A stretch of DNA of 64,000 nucleotides from Tenodera sinensis (Eukaryota; Arthropoda; Insecta; Mantodea; Mantidae), in assembly GCA_030765045.1 (NCBI GenBank), contig CM060967.1:21226284-21290283 (forward strand), written 5' to 3'. Every line of letters starts with the position of its first letter. The stretch's first letter is position 1. Made by a program: the position numbers and the translations under genes. The notes under the pieces are model-generated. The model was given only the letters and a program-made list of their open reading frames with translations, was not told the DNA's origin and made no database searches. Below, piece by piece: positions 44,134 to 53,676 of the stretch.

Positions 44134-44190
44134 GGGCCCTAATGACCTAGTTGTCGACGGGCCCGTAAACCCCACTACTCACTCACTCAC
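44134..44190 (+). promoter_or_regulatory. LINE-I 3' stem-loop and (ACTC)n tail
   Basis: GGGCCC at 44134-44139 and GGGCCC at 44159-44164 can pair (each is self-complementary) around a 19 base loop, followed by gtaaaccccactactcactc and the (ACTC) tail to the insertion boundary. It is the part shared by the three 48-55 bp inserts at 14112, 16420 and 20649. Likely the RT recognition or priming signal (inference). Confidence 0.75.
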
Positions 44191-44348
44191 TCAATTTCAA
44201 TGCAGTTACACGTTAAATCGATCTGGAAGATGGTGAAGGTAGTGCTGCTGTAACAAATTTAAAACTAGTTGAAAATAAAACCCTTTAACTTCAACTCAGA
44301 ACTACATCTGAAATCTGTGATGGTATTTGTAAGCAAATTCAGGTCTTG

Positions 44349-44550
44349 TTGTTGTTAGCTAATGCTGGATTTCTCACAATGAAGTCATTAATCCTCTTGC
44401 TCTCCAATATTTTTCAATAAATATTGAGGAGACTTAGCAATAAATGTAACCGCTTTTTAGAGAGCACCATATTTTTATGTTTTGGTGGTCACATCGCTCT
44501 CTCACAACCCCCAGAATGTCTGGAGGACCATACCTGTCGTTGGTTTACGG
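44349..44550 (-). mobile_element. SINE-B, 5'-truncated, inside hAT-2
   Basis: Perfect 14 bp duplication AAATTCAGGTCTTG at 44335-44348 and 44551-44564. Tail at left (ttgttgttagctaatgctgg), body to 'ctgtcgttggtttacgg'. It splits the hAT-2 transposase between IQVL and ESSNID. Confidence 0.93.
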
Positions 44551-44564
44551 AAATTCAGGTCTTG

Positions 44565-45063
44565 GAATCAAGCAATATTGATGCAACAAAGACCTGTCTT
44601 AGTCTGTTCTCAGGCGTGAACATGCTTCGAAGTTCTGGTGTATCATGTAAAAAGCTTGAGATGTATATGAATGGATGCCATCCTGCAATAAGCTTCTGGA
44701 AGGAAGCTCAGAATTTGGATCCAACATTAGCCGTTCCTGAGCAGATTTATTCCATCTTCACTTCAGGTGAACTGAAACACTTCTCTCACTGATGTTCCAC
44801 TGGAAGAAATACCAACATATACAGCAATGGTAAAAGAAGAAAATTTGTATTCTACTACTGCTTTATCCTTATGGCAGAAACATTCCACTAACATGCCTAC
44901 ACTAAGTAAGCTAGCAATGAAGGTAATAATGGTAACGCCATCATCTGCTTCGGTTGAGAGAAGCTTTTCTAAGCTCAATTGGATTTTAATTTCTAAACGA
45001 TCATGTCTCGCAGAAGAAAATCTTGAATCTCACCTGAAACTTGCAATTAATCAACCTCAATAA
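44565..45063 (+). pseudogene. hAT-2 transposase, C-terminal dimerisation part
   Basis: Reads ESSNIDATKTCLSLFSGVNM, ISFWKEAQNLDPTLAVPEQI, then after a frameshift near 44790, LWQKHSTNMPTLSKLAMKVI, TPSSASVERSFSKLNWILIS, KRSCLAEENLESHLKLAIN and stop. This is the classic hAT family dimerisation domain. The segment 44204-44334 between the LINE and SINE carries the preceding part. Confidence 0.9.
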
Positions 45064-45304
45064 TGTGGTACAGAGACTGAGAGTGACACAGATGATGAGA
45101 TTTTCATTCTTTAGCTTTGCTCCCTAATTGTAGTGTGTTCTTGTACAACTTTGTGTAAGAAACTTGCTTTACTGTCTTGAAAAAGAAATTGTTTAATTTA
45201 CTGAAGTTTATTTGTATGAAAGGAATACATTATAAAAAAATAAAGCATTATAAAGCATAATTATAAAAAAAATGAAGCATAATGTGGGTTGCTTTACTCA
45301 TAAC

Positions 45305-45450
45305 TCACTTCGGTAATATTTCATCTTACATGAATTAATAACTGCTGTTGAACCAAATCTTTTAACAATTTGTTTGCTTCCACAGCACGCTCATCATGAT
45401 AACATTTATTAAAATTGCTGGTATGTTTTATTTGATGTCTTTTAACATTA
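45305..45450 (+). pseudogene. Old coding relic, 3' part after hAT-2
   Basis: Joining the sequence across hAT-2 (one duplication copy removed) keeps the frame of the upstream relic: QVISHY continues SLR(stop)YFILHELITAVEPN. This continuity supports the hAT-2 boundaries. Heavily decayed; family unknown. Confidence 0.45.
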
Positions 45451-45927
45451 TGTTCATATGTTACAAAAATTAAATTATTACAAATGAAACACAATACTTT
45501 GTTTCCATGCTCCTGTACAGAGAACTTACTGATCCAACACTCATTAAATTTTCTACATTCGTTATCCCTGTTGTGCTTTTCTGAAAACAGACTATTATTG
45601 ACTGATAGTGGGACAAGCTAAACAAGTTAATGGTGAAAGTTAGAGGGCTAGAAAACTTTCAATAAGGATTGAATAACCTCTGCGTCTACTTCATCAGATA
45701 TGTTGAAACTCTCACTAGTTGTGCAGGGGTGTCCAAACTACTCCTAAATGTTAAATTCTAAATTTAAAAAGTAAAAATAATATATCCATTTCAGTAATTT
45801 ACTCAGGCCATATCAAATACCACTGCAGGTTGGATGTGGCAATTGGGCTGTAGTTTAAGCAGCTCTGCTCTAGCATTATCTGAAAAAGATTATGGCTAGA
45901 TTTTCAGCATATCAATAAGGCTTAGAT
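45451..45927. other. Unassigned AT-rich sequence
   Basis: May hold further decay of the relic above; no domain recognised. Confidence 0.35.
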
Positions 45928-46442
45928 TATTATTTATTTATGCCAACAAACCTACTGTTGGTGTTTTTAAACATACAAGCCATGTGTGGGCAAAGTTTGA
46001 GAGGTAGAACTGGAACTTAAAAATTCAATGCCACGACTGGGATTTGAACCACAGACCTTCCGCTTACCGGGTGGCTGCTCTACCACTGAGTTATTGTGAC
46101 AAACTGCCAGAATGGCATCAAACTCTCAAACCAGTTCGTATTTCTCCTGGTAAACCACAAAGGCAGTCTCACATCAGAGACAAATTACCCCAATGGTGAC
46201 TTACTATTGTAAGTACTTTATATCCCAGGATTAAATAACCTTCAGATGGTAATTGTTATTTATTTATGCTAACAAACTTACTGTTGGTGTTTTTAAACAC
46301 ACAAGCCGCGTGTGGGGTAAGTTTGAGAGGTAGAACTGGAACTTAAAAATTCAATGCCACAACTGGGATTTGAACCGCAGACCTTCCGCTTACCGGGCGG
46401 CTGCTCTACCACTGAGCTATTGTGACAAACTGCCAGAATGGC
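45928..46442 (-). mobile_element. SINE-A, two copies in tandem
   Basis: 45928-46126 and 46257-46442, both reversed, with the tRNA-like core (gggatttgaaccacagacct reversed B box; ccactgagttattgtgac). The spacer 46127-46256 (ccagttcgtatttctcctgg to cagatggtaatt) is the 5' leader that also lies between the arms of the palindrome at 61218-61698. So the SINE-A unit is ~330 bp with its tRNA-like part internal. Confidence 0.82.
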
Positions 46443-46719
46443 ATCAAATAAGTTCCAGTTCTACCTCTCAAGGCTTAGATTTCTTAGAAAACATATGCTG
46501 TTGTGCTAGCAATGCTAGGATATTAATGTTGCATGATTTATTTAATGTAGAACTACAAGGCATGTTTTTAAAGTAAGTACCATTTAAATATTTTACTGCT
46601 GTAGTGTTGCAGTTATGATTTTGAGCATGCTCGATCTCTTCTTTGATTCACTAGGGAGCCAGACACAGCTGTGAGCAATTGCCACTTTGTTTTTTCCTAT
46701 TTTTAGAGCATTTTGAAAT

Positions 46720-47135
46720 GTTCAGAACAATCAAACAAACCGCTGACTATGAAGTCAGCTCAGTGTTTCGGTTTTTGAATGCAAGAAATGTTATGTCAGT
46801 AAACATTCTTTGCTAATTGTGTGAGCTTTATGGGGAAACAATAATGAATGACATCTGACTACACACAACCAAACAAACCCAAGATCTGATTGCATCATTT
46901 GGTTGGGAGAAAATCTGGCCACCCTCCCTATAGTCTGATTTGGCACCAAGTGATTTTCATCTGTTTCTTTATCTGAAGAAATTCCTTGGTTGAAAACCAT
47001 TTCATTGATGATGATGTGAAGCAAGAAATGTAGACTTGACTTTCATCACAGGTGGCATCATTTTTTGAGTAAGGCATACAAAAACTGGTTTCCCCATTAT
47101 AAGTACCTATATAAGGGTGGTAACTAAGTGTTCAA
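46720..47135 (+). pseudogene. mariner-3 relic with internal deletion
   Basis: The N-terminal piece YEVSSVFRFLNARNVMSVNI and CELYGETIMND is joined to the C-terminal piece TKQTQDLIASFGWEKIWPPS, LAPSDFHLFLYLKKFLG, KTGFPIISTY. The middle of the transposase is deleted. Ends of the element are not clear. Confidence 0.75.
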
Positions 47136-47148
47136 GTAGTGTAGGATA

Positions 47149-48039
47149 CAAGGGGCATTCAATAAGTCTTTAGAAAAGCCAAGAAATTACACTCATAGCA
47201 TTGAAGAAAGTTTGCATTTAGTAAATGTTCTCTCTTACTAGATGGCAGTTAAAGTTTCGTCTATAATCCATCTTGTGGTCTTATTGCTATAGGCGATTGA
47301 ATTGACAAACTTGTGCTTATTGTGAAAGGTGGCAAAAAACGAGTTTTGTGTGGTGATTAAACATTTCTATTTAAAAGGCTTACACTGAAAAAGATAAAAG
47401 CCGAATTGTATGAAGTTCATGGCACATCTGCTCCTGTGTTCGCAAAAATTTACAATTGGATAAATGAATTTAAACGTGGCCAACATCCACAAATGATGAA
47501 CATTCTAGAAGTAACTTCATCCAGTAGAAGTAACTTCCTCCAAAATTATTGACAAAATCCAGGATATGGTTTTGGGTGATCAATGAATCAAAATTTGGGA
47601 AACAGTAGAGGCCAAAGGCATACCACAGGGTACAAAGTTCTCAATTTTGCACCAAAAATTAGGTCTGACAAAGGTCTTGGCAAGATGGGTGCACGTTTGT
47701 TATCAATGGAGAATAAACGCAATCGTGTGATTGATTCTGAGACTGATTTGGCACTTTTCCATCACAATCCTGAAGAGTTCCTGCATCGGTACATAACTGT
47801 GGATGAAACATGGCTTGGTGGAAAATGATTCGGTATAACGAAGAAGTCATCTCCCAAGCAGATGCCTATTTTGAGGACCTTCCGAAATGCTACTTTTTGG
47901 AAGGCTTAGAACAGTTGGAGAAATGCTGGGAAAAGTGTATCAAGATGAGATACAGTGAAAGGAGATTATGATTAAAATTAAAAAGAATCTACCAAAAAAA
48001 AGTTGCTTTTCTATCTTTTTCTAAGGACTTATTGAACAG
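47149..48039 (+). mobile_element. mariner-2 element, 0.9 kb deletion derivative
   Basis: Inverted ends with ATTCAATAAGTCTTTAGAAAA (left) and TTCAATAAGTCCTTAGAAAA (right, other strand), flanked by TA at 47147-47148 and 48040-48041. Transposase pieces: DSETDLALFHHNPEEFLHRY and ITVDETWL (47583-47828, with the first catalytic D of VDET), then AYFEDLPKCYFLEGLEQLEK near the end. The segment holding the other two catalytic residues is deleted. Confidence 0.88.
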
Positions 48040-48041
48040 TA

Positions 48042-48530
48042 TAGTAGAAGGTTATAAATGATGAAGTATTTATAAAATAATATTCTGTTATTTTTAAAAA
48101 AGTTATTGGTACGTTAAAAACACCCCTTATATTTATGACATCATGAGCTGCCATTTGGTACTGTGCCCCCTTACTCCTCCATAGAGTAGAAAACTGCTGA
48201 CGTTTTCGTGCCAGAGGCCTACAGTAAAGCTGTTAACATTATAATGAACCATTGTTGATTATAAGGATTAGTAAATAAAAACATTTTTAATATTACACTC
48301 TGATAACTTTTTAACGCTTATTACCTGTAAGATTTTTTTTTTTTTTAAATTATTGACAGTGAGAGAAAATGGAGGGATGTACAGAGCAGTTACAAGTTTT
48401 ATGCACTTAAGCTTAAATCTTTTGTTGTAAATTATAATGCAAATTATTGAGTATAAATTTCTGTATTAATATTATAAATACACAAACTTCGTTAAAATTA
48501 GACATTTGTCATATAATTAGAAATATGTTG
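48042..48530. other. Unassigned AT-rich sequence
   Basis: No feature recognised. Confidence 0.4.
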
Positions 48531-48838
48531 TTGTTAGCTAATGCTGGATTTCTGACAATGAAGTCATTAATCCTCTTGCTCTCCAATATTTTTCACAATG
48601 ATATTGAAAAGAGCAATAGCAGTAATAGTAACCGTTTTTTAGAGAGCACCATATTTTTATGTTTTGGTGGTCACATCGCTCTCTCACAACCCCCAGAATG
48701 TCTGGAGGACCACACCTGTCATTGGTTTACGGGTCTCACCGACCTGGCCGGGAGAATTATCAAAATAAATTCACCGACCATATCTTCTGATTACCAATCA
48801 GAAGATGTATTACATGGCATCCCAGGTTCGAACTGCTG
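48531..48838 (-). mobile_element. SINE-B copy
   Basis: Tail ttgttgttagctaatgctgg at left; body through cacaacccccagaatgtctg and gacctggccgggagaattat to a head that reads ccaggttcgaactg on +. No clear duplication found. Several overlapping open frames here are by-products. Confidence 0.8.
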
Positions 48839-48889
48839 ATCATTTTTTCCTGTTGCTGGGCTACTATTTGTCGATGGTTGGGAGAAGTG

Positions 48890-49390
48890 ACTAATTAGGT
48901 CCATCTGTTTAACGATTTTAAAATTCATTACTTGGTGGTTATTTTTCCATAATTAAAATCTCCCATATGGTTAATTTATCGAGTTCAAGTCGATGAGAGC
49001 TAATTAGATACTTGACAGCTATGGGATTCTATTGCGAAAGCTAATCCATCTCGTTTGCAGGTGAATGAATCCTATAGCTGTCAACTAGCTACTTACCTCT
49101 CGCCAACTGGTTTTGAGTGAAATGATACTACTACAAATGTTGTGGACACTGTTCCAGTAAGGATTTATCCACTTGTGTAGGTTTAATATTTCTGAAAAGT
49201 TCTTTTAACCTGACTTCTAGATTCTCTTTTGTTTTTCCTATGTAAACTTTATTGCAATCTTCACGTTGTACTTGATAAGTGTCGGATCTATTTTTCTGAG
49301 GAAATTTTTTATTGGTTTAATTTCAGCATGTTCACAATGGAGAATCTGTTGTGTAGTGCTAGTCTGATACAGAATTCGTTGAAAATGTTG
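48890..49390 (-). pseudogene. Penelope-like GIY-YIG endonuclease relic
   Basis: On - the frame reads DTYQVQREDCNKVYIGKTKE, NLEVRLKELFRNI, then, after decay, NPIAVKYLISSHRLELDKLT, IWEILIMEK. The YQV...VYIGKTKENLEVR block is the GIY-YIG core of Penelope-like retroelements (Y, Y and R residues retained). An inverted pair (gacagctatgggattc / gaatcctatagctgtc) at 49012-49086 sits within it and may be a small insertion. Confidence 0.7.
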
Positions 49391-49756
49391 TGGAATTTTT
49401 TGTGAGCCTTAAGGAATCCAAGCTATCCACTTTAGATAAGACTAAGGAGGTTGAAGCCTTAAAAAACTTAGAACAAGAAGGTGGGTTATGCAGTAGCATT
49501 TCCGTGAGTCACCGATGTCCAAAGTTTGCAAAAGAGGGGAGGTTGAGTTTACCTCCTTCCATTATACACATACTTTTCCATTCTTTAACCCCCAGCCATG
49601 CATTGTGTTGCAGTGGCAGTTTTGTTATATGTATGTTGTGTTTGATTTCCAAAAGCATTTTCAAATCTTAGGTGATAAGCGTCTGTTCATTAGTCACTTC
49701 TTTGGTACTGCTTACGTTTAAGAAGTCTATCAATATTTGGTGACAAAGTTGAAGTG
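49391..49756. other. Unassigned sequence
   Basis: An open frame at 49390-49671 (MEFFVSLKESKLSTLDKTKE) has no domain I recognise. Could be part of an undefined retroelement. Confidence 0.35.
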
Positions 49757-49769
49757 CATAGCCTTAGGA

Positions 49770-49984
49770 TTTTTTTTTTTTTTTTTTTTTTTTTTTGTGT
49801 GTGTTGTGTTTAATGACCACTTTTACTATACATACGACACTGCAGGCGGTGACACTGATGATACATGGAATGAAGATGGAGTACCGGTGGAATGAGATGG
49901 CGGGGGAAACCGGAGAACCCAGAGGATGAACCTGGGCTGCTTTGGTGAGAAGCAAATGGTCTAACCACTCGGCTACGGCACGGC
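49770..49984 (-). mobile_element. SINE-E copy
   Basis: Flanks CATAGCCTTAGGA (49757-49769) and CATAGCCTTAGAA (49985-49997), 12 of 13 identical. A long T-run at left (A tail on -), body gcaggcggtgacactgatga, and a tRNA-like head at right (ccgtagccgagtggttagac on -). Confidence 0.88.
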
Positions 49985-50042
49985 CATAGCCTTAGAAGAT
50001 CCACCTAGTGATCATCATGTAATTGTTGCAATACAGACTTTT

Positions 50043-50735
50043 AATGTCTCAGGGGTCTCCGTCTAGGGGATATGTGAATAGCGACCACAAGGTACCCAAG
50101 CTGAGCAGAACATTACTTCTACTTACTGGTGTCTAGGGGATATGTGAATAGTGACCACAAGGTACCCAAGCTGAGCAGAACATTACTTCTACTTACTGGT
50201 GTCTAGGGGATATGTGAATAGTGACCACAAGGTACCCAAGCTGAGCAGAACATTACTTCCACTTACTGGTATTTTGCTCCTCAATGTAACTTTTCTATCT
50301 GACCTTACCTTGGTCATCTCTTGTTCTCTTCCGACCCCAATGCTATTAGGGTTCCCGAGGGCTAGGGAGTCTTTATTTTTCCAACCTCTCCATTTCTCTA
50401 TAAAATCTTAACCCCAACATGCTAACCTGTCATGGCATGTAATACGTCCTCTGATTGGTAATCATAGGATATGGTCGGTGAATTTATTTTGATAACTCTC
50501 CCGGTCAGGTCGGTGAGACCCGTAAACCAACGACAGGTGTGGTCCTCCAGACATTCTGGGGGTTGTGAGAGAGCGATGTGACTGCCAAAACATAAAAATA
50601 TGGTGCTCTCTAAAAAACGGTTACTATTACTGCTATTGCTCTCTTCAATATCATTGTGAAAAATATTGGAGAGCAAGAGGATTAATGACTTCATTGTCAG
50701 AAATGCAGCATTAGCTAACAACAACAACAACAACA
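50043..50735 (+). mobile_element. SINE-B, long copy with tandem 5' units
   Basis: Flanked by ACAGACTTTT at 50033-50042 and 50736-50745. Body as at 3658-4160, tail (AAC)n after cattagct. Its 5' end holds three 70 bp units, so full SINE-B is a variable-length element. Confidence 0.88.
50061..50270 (+). repeat. Three tandem 70 bp units
   Basis: Units start at 50061, 50131 and 50201 (gtctaggggatatgtgaata...acttactggt) and are nearly identical, differing at a few bases. They lie at the 5' end of the SINE-B copy. Confidence 0.93.
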
Positions 50736-50764
50736 ACAGACTTTTCATGTAGTTCAATTTGAAG

Positions 50765-51840
50765 AAACTGTTCGCAAATATATGCAGACCTATACTCACT
50801 CCTATACACACTATTCTTACAAATGCTTATTTCTCTGGATACTGAGTTCTAATCACCATAAGCATTTTCAGAAAGTATCTTAGTGCTAGTTTTCTTGAAG
50901 GTGCAAGGGAATACAGTAGACTTTAAGTGATAGTGAAATGTTTTAAGAGCTGGTTGCTATGTGATGCCTTTGAAATTCTGTTCTCTTTGCAAGGCCAAAA
51001 TATAAAAAATGAGTAATATATTCCCATTTGAGAAAAGTACAAGTATTGGCAAATTCAAACAAATAATAAAGAAAATCTCATAAATGGTTCACTGAAAATA
51101 AAAAAGAAGGATTTTATATAAATTGTATGTTTTAACAAGATCCACATTTTTTATTTAGTAAGCTTTTGTCTATCTTAATGTTAACCATTTAAGCTAGTAT
51201 CATCAAGAATGAAGAGGTCTTCTGACATTCCCAGAACATTCAAAGTATGACTGCCATTGAATTGCCTGTTTGTCCGTCACTGGATACTGAGTGTCCGTCC
51301 TTCCGACTGAAGGAGTGGACTGGGGACAACCACTCATTACGCAAGTGTCTCCAAAGAGACATGGTTGGACATCACTGCTATAGAGTAAGAATGAAAGAAA
51401 TAGTGAAATATCTGTCTCTCTCTTTCTCTGAGAAGTGGCTTCCCTGTGTGCAGCCGACTTTATATAGCACCATACACCAGATTTTGCATTAACAGAGAGA
51501 AAATATCTTTGAAAAATAGATGATATTTATGAAATGGATTGTGAAGAATGTACTAAAATTTATATCAAAAAACCAAAACAGTAATGTTAAAACAACAGCT
51601 CCAAAATTTATTATCATTATAAAGAGAGAAAATGTTTGCATGCAAATAGCACAACTCAAAAATAAAATGCTGGATGAAAACCAAACTTTGGTATTTAATT
51701 ATTGGTATTTAAATTTAAGGTCTGCCAAAAATGCACTGCAAATATTTGCAAGAAAACCTTCCACCCCGAACTGCGCTTTAATGGAGTTTTGCTCAAAAAT
51801 GGTTAACATTTTTTATTAAAATCCATATCTATAATTAAGA
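50765..51840 (-). repeat. Diverged R850 copy 7
   Basis: Scattered R850 landmarks in reverse (ttctctttgcaaggcc, aacaagatccacatttttta, caagaatgaagaggtc, gtaaaaatggttaacat-like words). It is much older than the other copies. A ~250 bp GC-richer block at 51240-51490 has no match here. Confidence 0.5.
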
Positions 51841-52257
51841 TATTTACATAAAAAAGAGTACAGTTTGAATTTTGTGGAAATAGCCTGTGAGATATTCAAT
51901 CTTAAGAAATCTTGTGGATTTATTTAAAACACACATGTTATCAAAGACCGAACGTTTATTGCAGAACTATTATTTCTGAAATATTTATGGTTCTTGGTTT
52001 GAATTTTTCAATATTTAAAATTTTTTTTAAGTGATCACCATTCAGCTGTTTGTCACAGTACCAAGAAGAAAGTGGAATTTTAAGCTTGCATATAGCACCC
52101 ACTTTTAAACATTTGACTATTGCTTTGTTATTTTCCTTGTAGCCACCTACTATTGAATTGTAATGAAACTATCTCTCAAAAGTAGGTGTACTGTGGTTAT
52201 CATGAACTAGAGGAAAAAATAAACTTTCGTCCAAATACTTTGTATAAGTTTTAATAG
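51841..52257. other. Unassigned AT-rich sequence
   Basis: No feature recognised. Confidence 0.4.
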
Positions 52258-52460
52258 TTGGTCTGGGTGGCTCAGTTGGTTAGATGCTGGCCTACTGATC
52301 CCAAGGTCATGGGTTCAAATCTTGCCCAGACCGATGGATTTTAAGTGTGCTTAAAAACGACAGCTCCATGTAAAAGAACTCCTGCGGGACCAAATTTCGG
52401 CACACTGGGAACGCTGATGTGATGTTAGCAATTGACAGTATTGTTAAACAACAAAATAAA
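52258..52460 (+). mobile_element. SINE-D, tRNA-derived, copy 2
   Basis: Head gtctgggtggctcagttggt (A box) and catgggttcaaatctt (B box), body ctccatgtaaaagaactcct and cacactgggaacgctgatgt, tail with aaacaacaaaataaaa. Matches 14495-14700. Confidence 0.82.
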
Positions 52461-52580
52461 AACAAAGTTAAGCTGTATAAAAACTATAGGTAGTATGTAG
52501 ATAAAGTTAAGTGAATGCAACATAGGATTTTCAATTTCGTAGGTAGTTTGCTCCGTTGCTAAATTAAACAAAACTGTCCT

Positions 52581-52784
52581 AGTAGACCTAATAGCATATG
52601 TATGTAACATTAAAAGAAAAGGAAAGCTATTTGAGCAACTTTAAAATAAGAATTTCTATATTAACCGGGTGGGGGTGTGGGTCCCAGTAGACCTAATAGC
52701 GTATGTATGTAACATTAAAAGAAAAGGAAAGCTATTTGAGCAACTTTAAAATAATTTCTATATTAACCGTGTGGGGGTGTGGGT
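52581..52784 (+). repeat. 105 bp direct tandem duplication
   Basis: Two units starting agtagacctaatagc at 52581 and 52686 that differ by a 5 base gap and a few substitutions; each ends ccg-gtgggggtgtgggt. A recent local duplication upstream of DCP1. Confidence 0.92.
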
Positions 52785-53676
52785 TATCTGAAAAAGATTG
52801 TCCTTTTTCTTTCTTTGTTTCCTGGTATTTTCTTATTTTAAGATGAGGATAATTTCTCCCAATTTATATTTTATTTGGTTAAAAGGTGTAAGTATAAACA
52901 AGAAAGTAAAGCCTTAAGAAAACTGCAAGGGTGGGGAAAGCAACAGACAAAAATTTGTTTAAGCGCGTTGGCAGGAACAAAGATGCCTCCAGCCATTTAT
53001 AGTTTGATTATATTTAAATACATACTCGGTTTTGGAAGCAAAATTTTGTTTGCGTTCTACGAATGGCGGAATTTGACCTTATTTGTGTCTGGAAGCAGTT
53101 TGTTAAAAGGAGAATAGATCCTAAAGTCCATAAGGATGCACGACTATATACAATTTTGAATCGTATATTGTTACGAGTCAATTAGAAATCTTAATTCTGG
53201 TTGGTACTGCAATAATTATAGTTGCTGCTATAAAGTAGGCCATGCCATTTGTAGTTTTTATGTTGGTTACACTGCTGTCGAATGTAAACAACATTGTGAT
53301 ACCACACGCTGTAAGAAGGATTTGTTTTAGCGTATTCGGTTTTTGCCCAAGTAATAAATATTTAAACCGGCCGTTAAACGGAAGTTTTTACTCGTAAAAC
53401 AGCTGTTTTGCATTGTGCATTTGAAAACGCAGTGTTAATTTCATCTGTTTTACATATCGGTCAATGGTGCCTGTTCAGTTCGTTACAGCTTCTTGTTTTA
53501 AAGTTGAGAATCTTTCATAAGTATTACGCTCCTAGGAATTTCCTTCTAAATGAAATATGGTTGACTTAATCATTAATGGAAATATCCTAAGCGTTACATA
53601 TATTGCTGGTTCCTTTGTGGTAATAAGGAGTTGATTTATGAAAAAAGGAATCCACGGTTCAGTTGAGACAAGGAAA
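52785..53676 (+). promoter_or_regulatory. Upstream region and presumed 5' UTR of DCP1
   Basis: No repeat recognised between 52800 and 53637, unlike the surroundings, which is consistent with a promoter kept free of insertions. I cannot place a TATA box or initiator with confidence. An upstream in-frame ATG at 53638 would add 13 residues. Confidence 0.45.

Larger units (their letters stand above)
38084..44190 (+). mobile_element. Near-intact I-clade non-LTR retrotransposon (LINE-I)
   Basis: 6.1 kb insertion in hAT-2, flanked by TCAATTTCAATGC at 38071-38083 and 44191-44203 (perfect; 11-13 bp because of end microhomology). Complete layout: structured 5' end, 5' UTR, ORF1 with zinc knuckles, ORF2 with endonuclease, RT, RNase H and a terminal knuckle, 3' UTR, and an (ACTC)n tail. 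It is visibly richer in GC than its surroundings. Damage is limited to a 1 bp ORF1 frameshift and one ORF2 stop codon, so it is young. The clade call rests on RT motifs (VPQGSILSVTLFAVAIN, YVDD) plus RNase H. Confidence 0.93.
36766..45296 (+). mobile_element. hAT-2 element carrying nested LINE and SINE
   Basis: Short inverted ends TAGTGCAACCC (36766) and TAAAGCAACCC (other strand, ending 45296). The flanks GTCATTAC (36758-36765) and CTCATAAC (45297-45304) agree at 6 of 8, an aged 8 bp duplication. Subterminal AAGCATAA words occur on both sides. Without the LINE (38084-44190) and SINE (44349-44550) the element is ~2.2 kb. Different family from hAT-A/B. Confidence 0.82.
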
